DNA from: Diorhabda sublineata | Lineage: Eukaryota > Arthropoda > Insecta > Coleoptera > Chrysomelidae | Reading direction: 5' to 3' | Assembly: GCF_026230105.1 (NCBI RefSeq) | Contig: NC_079480.1 | Span: 13,124,488-13,188,487 of the forward strand | DNA length: 64,000 nucleotides | Shown here: positions 12,113 through 23,015 of the stretch, one piece after another | How the letters are laid out: every line of letters begins with the position of its first letter | Numbering within the stretch: position 1 is the first letter of the stretch | Made by a program: the position numbers and the translations under genes | The notes under the pieces: model-generated | The model's database searches: none | The model's input: the letters and a program-made list of their open reading frames with translations, nothing else | What the model was told of the DNA's origin: nothing

Positions 12113-12364
12113 ACTGTGAAGTGACTCTGGATTTAAGCCGATCTCCTTCGAACCCACCTTGCACCGATTTACCTCCTCTAATACCAGAATCAGTCGAACG
12201 TATCCATCTCGCTCCTTCTGTTTCTATAACTCCTCCAACTCCGATGAATAAACCGATTCGACCCACTCAGTTGGATTTAGACGGGCCCGTCAAATCTGCT
12301 TGGCTCTTAAAACCGCCTAGTACACACCCGGACGCGTCCCAAAGACGGAGTCTTACACCTCATT
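12113..12364 (+). CDS. RhoGAP19D: ARHGAP21/23-like RhoGAP, exon 4 (Pro/Ser-rich linker)
   Basis: The exon is bounded by TTCTCTTTAG and GTGAGT and runs phase 1 to 1. It encodes 84 residues dominated by Pro and Ser, such as RSPSNPPCTDLPPLIPES and PSVSITPPTPMNKPIRP, ending QRRSLTPH. Several SP, TPP and PxxP sites make proline-directed phosphorylation or SH3 binding possible, but neither can be shown here. It is clearly more GC-rich than the introns around it. The open frame continues past the donor into a hydrophobic stretch that I treat as intron. Confidence 0.85.
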
Positions 12365-12882
12365 GTGAGTTTAATCTTTGGGTTTTGGTGGTGTTGCATT
12401 GCTTGGTTCGACTAACTAGACTAACAATCATCCTGTTTGTCACTTTAACCATAACTTCGATAATGGATTCGACTTACTTAGCATTTATCTATGGTCTGAT
12501 GTGGTGTATGTAATGTGGATTTGCAAATTTTAAGCCCATTTTGAAGGATAAATCTTTGAGACAAATGTTTTGCACCAAATAAACCACTAATAACGAAGAT
12601 TTTGTGATGAGGGACGATAAGCACAAGATGTTTGAATTTACTTGGCATATTATCAGTTATTGATTGACATATGTTTTTGTTGATAATTTTTTGTTTTATT
12701 TAATCAATTTTTGATTATTTCTGTTTGATATTAAAATGAGATCTCTCATTACCACCCTTAAAACGTATTGTAAAATGTTTTAACTTTGGATATAGTGATT
12801 TATTATACTAACTATTCAATTATTTTGTTAATGTTATCGTAGATTAAAAATTCCTTAAATACACACCCTTAATGATCGATAC

Positions 12883-12892
<10 letters not shown>
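12365..12892. other. Intron 4, 5' part
   Basis: AT-rich, with no supported gene or repeat before the AAT microsatellite. Confidence 0.5.
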
Positions 12893-12937
<45 letters not shown>

Positions 12938-12938
12938 G
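12893..12938. repeat. (AAT)n microsatellite
   Basis: About 15 trinucleotide units, almost pure, ending in a single AAG-type interruption. Confidence 0.95.
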
Positions 12939-14703
12939 AATAATCGAAAGAAGACAGTTTGGTACATCAAAAATTTAACTGTCACTCCTGAGTAAACATA
13001 AATAGAAGAAGAAGAGCAAATGAAAGTAAAGCTGACAAAAATATATTTATCATAAAGAGAAAAAAAAAGTGTTAAATGGCAGGTGTTTGATTTCTTTTTC
13101 TTTCTCTAAAAAAATAGTTCTGAATGTCCTACAAGTGAGGTTGAAAATGAGCTGGATTTGATTTGCAGTGAATTTGGGACAACACAAACATGAAACCGCT
13201 GCAGAATATGCCACAAGTGTGTACATAAAGAGTGTTGTAGATTCAATAGCTAACAGAGTAACCTACCAGTCCTTCAGGGTACACCAGATCATTTTGTCAC
13301 GACTTCTTAGATTGAACCAGAGGTCTAATGTATCCTCATCTATAACGCAATGAACAAACGACATTAAACTGGTGCTCGGTATTTTAAAAGGTCACTGCCT
13401 CCTGTCAAATACCATTTAAGAGATTGGACATGGCAGAGACAACTCCAAAGTCTGCGAGCAAGCCATAGAGACAACAGAGCGTGTATTCTGAAAATGTCCT
13501 GCTCAGTTCGGCAAAAAGCTTAGGTGTTTCGGATGGGTAGTGCTAATGCATTGGGAAGTGGGGGACACCCCCCTCAAAGAAATTGTTTCTTTCGCTACGA
13601 GTCCACATATTTTGAAGCTAATAGAAAAAATATCTTTTTAGGTACAGGTGCAGAGTGACTGGAAAGCCAAAACGACTCTACAACGATTCTTATCAAACCG
13701 TTGCTCTTTGCCTAACCTATATTTGAATATTTAACATGGACTATATTACTCTCATAGTCATGTATTTCTTCCCAATGGTAAAGCATGATATTCACAAATA
13801 AAATATATTAATAGTGTTTAATTCCGAAATTTTGTTAAGAATTTCCGGTAACTCTTCCAAACTTGTGAACGATTCGATAGCGGGGAGTTCTGAAATTGTT
13901 GTTAAATTTAGGTAAACATAATTTCGTAATCCGCGTTCGTACGCAGATACGACGTAAAAAAACTCTTTCTTGAAGCGTGAACTTGTATCGGTTGTTCATT
14001 CCAAAAGAACGCGTCTATTCGACGAGCACGTGTTATCATGACACAGTGACAACAGGAAGATGCTTCGTTAATCTGTTTCGACAGTGTTGCCAGATTTAAG
14101 AGCGGCGTCGGACTGATTTTTCGAGAGCGTTGCCTGACTTATGCCTGTTTCATGGTTCAAAATGAGCTGACACAAACTGTTAGGGTCTAGTATAAATATA
14201 AGGATAGAGTCGATTCTATTGCAATTTCATATATTAACTGAATGCTAAAGACTTTCTGAGATCTTGAAAAATTGTATACTTCCCCTAGCAAAAATATTTA
14301 GAACAGTCTGAGATCAAGTTAAATATTAAAATTAATGAAATAGTGGATATTTTGAAACGATTATAGTGTTTCCAAAGCCACTTTGAATAGATTATTCCAC
14401 CATAATCACCTAATAATCCAATCACTTCCCAAATATCTATATTTTTCAAACCATCGTCAGTAACCCGTCAATCCGACACGCTCAGATGTTTCTCTAGCCT
14501 GCCAAGATACTAATAGTACCTAATATATTAGAAACTACGTCAAATTTTACACAAGGCAACCCAGCCGAATGTCAAGTTAGAGTAATATATGGATGGTGTG
14601 TATCTGGAGAGTATTTAATCTACGGTGTTATTAAATAAACTCTATAATATGAATAAAGTTACCATGTTTTATTGTTATTAATAAATGTCTTAATTTTTTT
14701 TAG
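12939..14703. other. Intron 4, 3' part
   Basis: No supported gene. A 60-residue frame at 13168-13353 was considered as an exon and rejected (see rejected list). The less AT-rich segment 13860-14200 gives no recognisable product. The intron ends in a T-rich tract and TAG. Confidence 0.45.
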
Positions 14704-14754
14704 TTGATGATAAACCAGTAGTTGTGAAGAGGAGGAATAAAAGTACTAACATGG
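14704..14754 (+). CDS. RhoGAP19D: ARHGAP21/23-like RhoGAP, micro-exon 5
   Basis: A 51-base exon between a T-rich TTTTTTTTAG acceptor and a GTATGT donor, phase 1 to 1. It encodes DDKPVVVKRRNKSTNM, a strongly basic segment. Because it begins and ends in the same phase and is a multiple of three, it could be skipped without a frameshift, so alternative use is plausible. It is too short for confidence on its own; the phase match to both neighbours is the main support. Confidence 0.7.
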
Positions 14755-14964
14755 GTATGTTATCTATAATTTATATATACGTAAAGACACGGTTTACTCA
14801 ATCACCATCAACCCCAATCAATTTCCCGTTGAGGTGGTAAATACCCCTTGGTCTCCAGATCATAGTAAGGGAGTTTGGTTGCGATGGGTGGTTGTGGGTG
14901 GCGAAAATGTGCAAACATATATTTCTGTCCTTTTCTAAATCATGCGGACTTCTGTAAAGATCCG

Positions 14965-15355
14965 GATTGGTCTAGAAAGTTCTAAAATGTCTTCAACTAT
15001 TATAATCGATTTAGAATGTTCTAGGAAGCTCTAGAAATTTATAGAATGATCCTGGAAACTTCCAAGACGAGTGCAATTCATTATGATCGATCTAGAACAT
15101 TGGAGAACGTTCCAGAAATGTCTAGAATGATCTGGACACTTTCAAAATGAGTGCAATTTATTATGATTGATTTAGAATATTCGAAAACTTTCTAAAAATT
15201 TCTAGAATGATCTGGACACTTCCAAAACGAGTGCAATTTATCATCATCGATCTAGAACATCGAAGAGCGTTCTAAAAATTTCTAGAATGATCTGGACACT
15301 TCCAAAATGAGTGCAATTTATTATGATCGATGTAAAATATTCGAGAACGTTCTAC
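14965..15355. repeat. 80-bp tandem array containing heat-shock-element-like motifs
   Basis: The phrase GAGTGCAATT occurs at 15069, 15149, 15229 and 15309, a period of exactly 80, with a diverged copy before the first. Each unit contains alternating GAA and TTC blocks. The copy at 15105-15117 reads GAACGTTCCAGAA, a perfect three-block nGAAnnTTCnnGAAn site for heat-shock factor; other copies are partial, such as GAATGTTCTAGGAAG at 15014. The array fills over half of the 666-bp intron 5. Regulatory function is inference only. Confidence 0.85.
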
Positions 15356-15420
15356 AAAATTTTCTTAAATCAATCTATCATTTTATTTTTCTATTTTAAC
15401 CAGATTAACCTTTTTTGCAG

Positions 15421-15538
15421 CTGATGATGAACGAGCAACCCGTCGAGAATCTTACTTGAAGGCAACCGAAGGTGGTAGAATGTACATTGACAGCGATTTA
15501 AGTGATAGTGGTGAACTTTCTCCGCAGGCGCTGAGAAG
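15421..15538 (+). CDS. RhoGAP19D: ARHGAP21/23-like RhoGAP, exon 6 (acidic linker)
   Basis: The exon follows CCTTTTTTGCAG and ends at a consensus AAG/GTAAGT donor, phase 1 to 2. It encodes DDERATRRESYLKATEG, then GRMYIDSDLSDSGELSPQAL and RR. The RRESYL and acidic Ser cluster look like phosphorylation-prone linker. The outgoing phase 2 is taken up exactly by exon 7, 14 kb downstream, which supports the direct join, although an unseen phase-2 exon inside the long intron cannot be excluded. Confidence 0.85.
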
Positions 15539-16911
15539 GTAAGTTCGCTTTCAAATTGTCATAAAATAATTAGTGATTATTATAAATTACCCTTCATTTG
15601 TTTATTTTATTATCTATCGCAACATATTTTTCATGTTCATCGTGGAGGGATGATACACATAAGTTCTTGTAAAAATCTAAATATACATGACTCTGTATAT
15701 CAAGTTTTGGATTCATGAGAACAAGAACTAAAGACAAAAATGTTGATAAAATCTTGTTTAAAAAATATTGCAAGTTTGACCAATAAAAGGTAGAATATGA
15801 TGTGTATTTTACCTTATCAGGCAATTCCAACTGAAGAAAATACTTTGATAACAATTTTTAACTAATACTTACACCATATCAAAACTGATAGATAGATGAC
15901 TGGACATGTCTTATTTACCCGGATAACTAGATTAGTTGGGTCAATCTTTTTTTCCCTGTAAATTGGTCTTCGCCTACGCACTTAGCAAATATTCTGGAGT
16001 CGATAGATGATGTGTGAAGAACCTGCCAGAATAATCGAGATGAAATTGGCAGGAGTAAAGTCGATTTATAAAACTTGACTCATGTTTATAGAGCCTAGTG
16101 ATAAATTAGTGGTAGCTTAATATATTTAGGTTGGAAAAATGAGTGAAATAATTCATCAAAAATATGTTGCGATAGTCGTAGTAGAGCATACAAGTATTTG
16201 GTACTCTGCTAGCTTTTCTGGTAATATTTGGTGATTTTTGGTATTCTTGCCAGCGCGCACAGGCGATGGCGTCCTCCTCTATTTCCCGGTGATATACAAC
16301 AACTCAGAAAACTCTTCGAAGATGCTGCCTCCTCTTTGGGGTGAGCTGGTTATACAAAAAGGCACGACTAATATTAGATACAGAATGTAACAGAAATATT
16401 GGGAGAGTTTCAATTTACAAAAAAATATATTCCTTCCAACAACAACATTTTTTTAAATATTATTAGTCTGAAATTGATTTTTCAAATTTGGGACAACTAA
16501 ACAAAAACAATGATGATTTAATTGCTAATGAGTTTTTAATGAAATTTAGATATAAAGCAATTATTGAATACTTGCTATTTTTCAATTTTATATTTTATTT
16601 GTACTCGTCTTGTACTCAGTAAACTGTTTCCTCCACCGAGTACTACCTCATATATGTTCTTTCATAATGTCTAATATAATGTTTTTGCTTTTTATTTTGA
16701 TACAATAATCGTTATAATGAATGATACAAATTGTTTAATTTAACTTTAATCTTAAAGATGTCGCATTTCGTTTTATGATTAATCCATTGCTTTCTTAAGT
16801 GATTAACCCAATACAAAGATGTTTCGTTATGTAACTAATGACTGTGTTTCAAAATTGTTTCGCAGTAAATATTTTTGAATGTCTATTAAACCCTCATGTC
16901 ACTTTTGCAAT
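15539..16911. other. Intron 6, 5' end
   Basis: AT-rich. Around 15928-16060 there is a diverged relative of the repeat cluster at 1728-2670 (shared phrases such as CTGTAAATTGGTCT and ATATTCTGGAGT). The minus-strand frame at 15594-15854 shows nothing recognisable. Confidence 0.5.
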
Positions 16912-17175
16912 TTAAATTCTTTGCCATATAAAATTCTGTCTATTACGAGGGCAGTAATGGTGAATCTCGTTGAACCAGGTCATCTGAAACGACATATTTG
17001 CGTTATTGGCACCTTCATCATGCACATCATTACAATCAACTTTAAACTTTCGACACCATTCACGTACAACACCATCACTCATGAAGTTTGCCACATACAT
17101 ACAACTCATTATCCGATGGATTTCTGTAGCACTATGGCTTTCAGCCTGTAGAAAACGAATCACTTCATAATTCAC
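16912..17175 (-). mobile_element. Transposase N-terminal fragment, mariner/SETMAR-like
   Basis: An open minus-strand frame of 87 codons encodes VIRFLQAESHSATEIHRIM, then MSDGVVREWCRKFK and DVHDEG. This is the helix-turn-helix DNA-binding start of a widespread insect Tc1/mariner-type transposase, with the GVVREWCRxFK motif. The DDE catalytic domain does not follow, because the frame stops and the sequence downstream is unrelated. A short TTAGG-like array lies directly next to the start. Truncated and inactive. Confidence 0.8.
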
Positions 17176-17213
17176 ACACCGGGAGCATTAGTGATGGCGG
17201 ACATGTTTACGTG

Positions 17214-17242
17214 GCTAGGTTAGGTTACGTTAGGTTAGGTTT
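17214..17242 (+). repeat. Short interstitial TTAGG array
   Basis: Five or so imperfect copies of TTAGG (as GGTTA) beside the transposase fragment. TTAGG is the canonical insect telomere unit. Too short to be a telomere remnant by itself. Confidence 0.7.
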
Positions 17243-19108
17243 CCGACTGACGCCTGAATGTCAACAATGGCGGAGTGTGTAGTGCGAGAGCTTCGCAGTC
17301 GCCTATAGCATAGCGTCTGCACGGAGCGATCGGAGGTTGAAAAAAGCGGCCCTTTGCTTTTTACAACTATCATATTTAAAAAAGGATGTAGGATCTCTGT
17401 TGAAAAACAAAATTACATATATGTCAGTGAGAATCAAATAACAATGTGTGCTCCATCTATGTTGAGGAATTGTGCTTTTCTACGTTAGGTTGTATATATG
17501 TAGATAGTGGGGAATCATATACATTGCGATGCAAATAATCTATTGTGTCCCCCTTTCTTGCTGTGGTATTGGGCAATCCAGTGTTTACAGCTGATCCTTT
17601 AAAAAGGCTAGAGAAAAAAAAACGGTCAAGATTGCCTTGAATTTTGATTTGCTCTTTCGGCCCCTTACTAAAGCGCTTACATCACTTAAAAACACGCGCA
17701 CGAGTTAGAGAATTGTCTTAGTCGGAATTTTTTCACTTTAACGGGAAATTTGAGATTGATACGTTGCTCCTGTTTTTCGGAAATGTATTTTGGGACGTGC
17801 AAAGACAAGATTTCTAGAAACCCAACTCACAACTCGTTTGTTAACCTACCGTCTAGGGCGCCCTCTAGGCGCGCAGTCTCGTTATTCAATAGCCAGACCT
17901 CGTACAATTAATATACACTGACATTTTCAATTTTGTTTACATTAGTTACAATTACATTTCAATTTCAATGCACATTAACTAGATGAAATGTATTATTTCT
18001 TTCTCGAAAGAAATGTCATTGTCCGAGACCCCTAGAATTTAAAATATTTCGTTTATTTTTGTGTTTTTCGGTAGAAAATAATTATTCTGTTGGGTGTTAC
18101 TTATTTATTACTGATTTAAATCCATTGCTAAAATATTTCAAATAAACAAATAAATATTTAAGTTGTGTTTACTTGTTAAATAAGATAAAAGTTGAAGTAG
18201 TCAAAGTATTCCTATTAATTTTTGCAATTTGTGGACATCTAATGTCAAATGAAAATAGTTTTATTATTTTCAAACGCAGAGATTTTCATGAAGAATAACT
18301 TTTTTTCGTAAAACTCACAATAAAAAGTTTCCCATTTGTTGCCAACTTTGTCTGATATATTGTATAAGACACAATTAGGTCAGTATTTGAAAATATTTAT
18401 CAGTATACTGGCAAATTGTGATGACGCCACTAATCTTGTATTTACTGTTTCACCAGGAGTGTATTCATAATTTTCTTGTACCAATTATCCCTTAGAATAA
18501 TGATATCTCAACAACAATGTTGTCGATTCATGAAGTCATTATCATTGGCCTGTATATTGATGTATATTTCCGAATAAAAGCCTAGTATAGGTGGCGCTAC
18601 ATGTTTAAACTGACATTTTTCAGTACTGATTTTTTTTTAAAAGTATAAAATATTTTTTTCGATCATCAATTGATAACCATGATAGAGGAATGTATTGATA
18701 AAAATTTCTCAATATTTCTCATAAAACATTCTGTAGCTTAAATGCTTTCCACTAATATCTAATTGAAGATTAAAGCTTTCGATGCTATGTGCATTTACAT
18801 AACAAACCAAGTTTAATAACCTCTTAACACATTCAATAATGAACTATTTAATATATTTTTTATCGTGTACGGTAAGTAACAATTAGTGTTATCGTAAATG
18901 CATGAAGGTTTTTTGAGAATTTTTCTATCTACAAAAATGTCTATAATTTATTTTTAGTTTATTAACTACACTTTAGTAATGAATCTTCATACTATACTAA
19001 ATACTATACATAAACTATTGATAGTACGAAAATCGATTTATCAAATCTATTTTATGCGGGAACATTTACTTCCAGAGATACCGGAAGTGGCCATTATCTC
19101 AGGAAGGC
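17243..19108. other. Intron 6, unassigned
   Basis: The part from 17243 to about 17900 is less AT-rich and includes GGGCGCCCTCTAGGCGCGC near 17857, but I recognise no gene. The rest is AT-rich. A frame at 18979-19182 runs into the left arm of the next element and is not considered a gene. Confidence 0.4.
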
Positions 19109-19609
19109 TAACAGATATCGAACCATGGATAGCTTTATTCGATAGATCTCTTCAAGACCTATCTGTGTGTGAAAATTTATGATTGATTCATGCGCAGAAG
19201 AGTTTCTGTTGAAAAAGTATGCAAATGCATCATTTTTATCAAAAACCTAACCTAACCTTACTTAACCTAACTTAACCTAACCTTAACTAACCAAACCTAA
19301 ACTAACCCCAGCGGGCAGGTGCAATGCTGTGAGTTTGTGTGGGACTCTCATCCTCTAAATCACCCTCCTCTTGCCTAATTCCTTGGGACTAACCTAACCT
19401 AACTTAACCTAACCTAACCTAAACTAAACTAACCTAACCTAACCTAACCGTACAGAAATTAATAAATTTTCATTTTATCTATTAATTTTTCGTAAAAATA
19501 ATGTATTTGCATACTTTTTCTACAGAAAATCTTCTGCGCATGAATCAATCATGACTTTTCACACACAAATAGATCTTGATGAGATCTATCCATGGTTCGA
19601 TATCTGTTA
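19109..19609. mobile_element. Fold-back element with telomere-type (CCTAA)n interior
   Basis: Arms of about 120-130 bases are inverted copies of each other: 19109-19236 against 19491-19609, sharing AACAGATATCGAACCATGGA at the outer edge and TTGATTCATGCGCAGAAGA inside. Immediately inside both arms are imperfect (CCTAA)n runs, about 19234-19305 and 19391-19449, separated by about 85 unique bases. No open frame for a transposase. The architecture is that of a MITE or fold-back element whose inner part is interstitial telomeric sequence. Confidence 0.8.
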
Positions 19610-20365
19610 ATCTTATCTTAATAAAACGTCTTGATTGTCGTTATTGATGGAAAATTAATTCCAACAAACAGGTAAAAATTGAGTTTAAAAATTATGATCA
19701 TAAGTTTCCGAGTCAATCCACAAGAGGACACCTCCCGACGCGGTGATTCCGTTCGTTCATAAGCAAATACCGAGTTATAATTGCAGCGAAAACACAGACA
19801 CATGACGACAACCAGACAACCGCGAGGATAAGGGTGCTAACCTGCTAACCCTTAATCCAAAAAGACAATACCTCTCGAATCTCCCATAAAACTTAGGGGA
19901 GAGAATGGGGTCTACGCGCAAAACCTCAACGCGAAAGACCATGACGACCTGTCGTAATAACAGGGAGTGGTGCAATGTCCCGGAACTCTTCCACACCACC
20001 ATTAGAACGAAATTGTATGCAAGTCAATTATAAGTACTTCTGCGTTATCACCAATAGCAGAGACTTAACTGAAGAAGTGGAAAACCACTTCATATTGAGT
20101 TTTATAAAGGATATCATTTGTGAAATGGGATTTCTCACTCGTGCGCGCGTGTGTCTGGCGTGTAGTTTAGCTCCCGCTCCGGCGAGCGATCTACAATGTT
20201 CATTCTTGTATTGGTAGCTGTGAAAGGTGGAGCTTCTATTCGATCCTCACGCCAGGTGTGAATTACGATGTGTGATTCTTTTTTTGTGTGCAAAAAACGC
20301 TCCAAAGGGCATCAATTTCCAACTATGTGGGGAGTTTGGGGAAAAGTGTATGAGCGTATAATATG
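19610..20365. other. Intron 6, moderately GC-rich unassigned stretch
   Basis: The stretch 19700-20240 is richer in G and C than its surroundings and carries small frames on both strands, none with recognisable motifs. It may be the remains of an older insertion. Confidence 0.35.
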
Positions 20366-20460
20366 TGCGCAAATGGTGCCCTCTTTACAGCCCAGACTTG
20401 GCCCACGGTGATTACCATCTCTTCCCTGAATAAAAGAAACACGGGATAGAAAAAAAACTC
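20366..20460 (+). mobile_element. Mariner transposase C-terminal scrap
   Basis: The plus strand encodes LYSPDLAHGDYHLFPE, the degenerate PYSPDLAPxDYxLFP block around the third catalytic acidic residue of mariner transposases, then a stop. Neither ends nor the upstream domain were found. Confidence 0.65.
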
Positions 20461-20604
20461 GCTTTTGAAGCACATCAAACTAAAAAGTAAAAAGTAAAAA
20501 GTAATTTTGAGATTATGGAATAAACCGCCCCACACATTTGTCACAATAGTATTTTTCATACATTATTGTTTTGAGCTTAATTTAAAAATTATTTCGGAAC
20601 TTAA

Positions 20605-20682
20605 CGGTAAAGTTTGTGAGGTTGTCGAAGTGCTTAATTTCCAACACGGAGTTCGAAGGTTTGATTCCTCTGTCGATCGAAA
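20605..20682 (+). repeat. Possible tRNA-derived SINE head
   Basis: The stretch contains GGTTGTCGAAGTGCTTAAT followed 30-40 bases later by GAAGGTTTGATTCCTC, resembling the A and B boxes of an RNA polymerase III promoter. A clover-leaf cannot be drawn convincingly, so a functional tRNA is unlikely; a SINE is possible. No second copy was found in the window. Confidence 0.3.
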
Positions 20683-23015
20683 TGGAAAGCCACGTACTCT
20701 TAGTCCAAACGAAAGTTATAAACAAATAAGCTCACAATCAAACAAACAAACCCACATACAGTTGAAGCTAATATATAATAAGAGGTTTTAAGCTATCTCC
20801 TAGCGTGGCAGCAGGCTTAGGCATGAAGAAGATCGTACATCACAAGCAAAAATGCATTAATCTAATTATATCAAAAAATATAGGGAAGCCTAAGCTTTTA
20901 AAAAATGTTTTATTCCATGCCAATATACATGTTTTTCTCCGTGAAATTTCGTTCACATCCTTATTTTATGAACAAGCCTGGTATGCTTATAATTGGTGAA
21001 GATATGTTCATTCTACTACTGTTCTGGCATTAGAATCAAGATATATTTTATTTAATTAAGACTCGTAACAATTTTTATCACCGAAAACACTTTCGTTAAC
21101 TCATTTCGTTTGTTGATCTTAAATGGAATTTTCCAATGAATATTCAAGCAACTTTTAATTCAATGTATTGACTATCCCATTCATTAAATTTCAATAACAG
21201 TACATGGATCAAATGAGAAATCAGTATAATAATAAGTCATTTCGTGGCAATTCATTCAATTACGAGGGTTGACAGAAAAGTTGTCGGAATTTACTAATAT
21301 GTTTCATGATTCCTAATATTGTATTCGTTGGCGTTAAAGCTATAGTCTTTTGGGGTATTTTCATTCCTACTTGAATTTTTTTTACATTTATAAGAATTAT
21401 AAACACTTGTTTATGGAATCGAAACCGCACGAAAATTTAAACTGTCAATTTAAAACCGCAATTTTTCCGTAAAATTACATTGTTGCCTTTTGTTGAGCAT
21501 TAAGTTTCAGTTGTTGTACAATGGATTATGTCTCATTAATTTTTAATTTAATTACCATTTTTTTTTTTGGAGTTACTATAACAATTATTGATACTCAATA
21601 CAAATTTAATTACCTTCTGAAACATTTTCTTTATTGTTTTTTTTTATTATTTCAAATTTGGGACACCAATCAAGGAAAATACAGTTTATTGTACCATAAA
21701 TATTCGTTTAGTGAGCTAGTTTGCGAATATAACCATAAAAGGTGTTGTTCTTATTGTGTTATGAGTCAACAGCGCAACTGATACGAAATTTCAAAATGTA
21801 TTTAAAAGGCTAGCGTGGATTTTCTTAAAAAATAGTGTCATATGAGTTATTATTGTTAATCTACCTCAGTTATCAACATTTTGACATCTAGTGTGCAAAT
21901 TTCCAATTTTAGACCGATAAAGATCAATAAAGTATCTCGAAATGACATTTTGGATAATATCTAAACAAGAAAATGTTGTTTATTAGTATTCGGTTGGCCA
22001 ATTCACTCCAAATTATTAAAAAGTCTAATATTTACTTATTTAGAAATGAACAAATCACAATAACTCTAAAATATCTTTGACACGACTTCAAAGTACACAA
22101 TGAGTTGACAATTGATAATCACATATCGACATGCGCAGAAAAGACATTCGATTATATGAGCTAAGGCCTGAAAGCGATGAATCTTAACCTACTGATCTAT
22201 TACTGATCTCTGGGATACATCCCAGATTGTTTACCAATCACGTAGCAACAACTTTGAAAAGTTAGCTACCTGGGGATATGCGACTTATCTATAAATAGCC
22301 TTGCATTCACAGAGAAGGTGTTCGGCTGTTTCTTGTCCAATTAACTGCTCAACTTTCTATAAAAGTCTTTGTAGTGGGCAAGTGTGAAATAACTTCTAGT
22401 GTTGTAGTGGTATATGTTCGTGATCGTTGGTGTTGGTTTACCTGTAACCTGGTGAACCCGTTTACCAACAAAATAGCCCCATTGAGTTACAACAAGAAAC
22501 ATTCTAGACACTCTCCAACAAGCTTTCTATTTCGTCTAACCACTTTATTATCCCCAGTATTTTCATACAAGGCTGTATAGCTTATGATAGGTTGAGAAAC
22601 GAGATTACTTTCCAGTTTCCTAATATTTCAAATAACTTAAGAGAAAGTAGCTATAGATAGGTTACAGAAGATGCAGGTTCCATCGGCGTATAGAATAAGG
22701 TTTTAGATTTGCTTTGTCCTGAGATTATAATCACAATATATCTCAGAAACGGTTGCTCTTAGTTTTTTAGGGATAATTGTATGATCCACAAATTTTGCCT
22801 GACTTAATTCTACGCTAAAATTTACTAAAAAGTTATTTTTGAGTCCTTTGACCTTTAATGCATTTTTTTCCGGATACCAGATGGATACAGATTTTTTAGA
22901 ATTCATTTATAATGTATTACGAGTCAATTTTGAGCTCTACGCTAGTTTTGGTAGCTTCACTATTATTTTAAAGGGGATTAATTTGATAGTTCTATAATCT
23001 TACTTTCTAACAGTA
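20683..23015. other. Intron 6, unassigned
   Basis: No supported gene. At 21260 the sequence ACGAGGGTTGACAGAAAAGT resembles a mariner end but has no partner. Small frames at 20805, 21521, 22374 and 22703 lack any recognisable motif. Confidence 0.4.

Noticed and set aside
12365..12513. Hydrophobic continuation of the exon 4 frame, like a membrane segment
   Set aside because: It follows a consensus GTGAGT donor whose phase matches the next exon; RhoGAPs of this family have no membrane segment.
13168..13353. Possible extra coding exon after a TTTGCAG acceptor
   Set aside because: The incoming phase would fit, but the only nearby donor-like GT (13258) leaves in phase 0, which breaks the join to the next exon (phase 1 needed), and the peptide has no recognisable family features.
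18979..19182. 67-codon plus-strand frame
   Set aside because: Most of it lies in AT-rich intron and the left arm of the fold-back element; no motif, no splice context.
17214..19450. Remnant of a former chromosome end (telomere fusion)
   Set aside because: The TTAGG runs are short, in both orientations and partly inside a fold-back element; fusion would give one longer head-to-head array.
20605..20682. A functional tRNA gene
   Set aside because: A- and B-box-like words are present but the arms cannot be paired into a clover-leaf; kept only as a weak SINE candidate.
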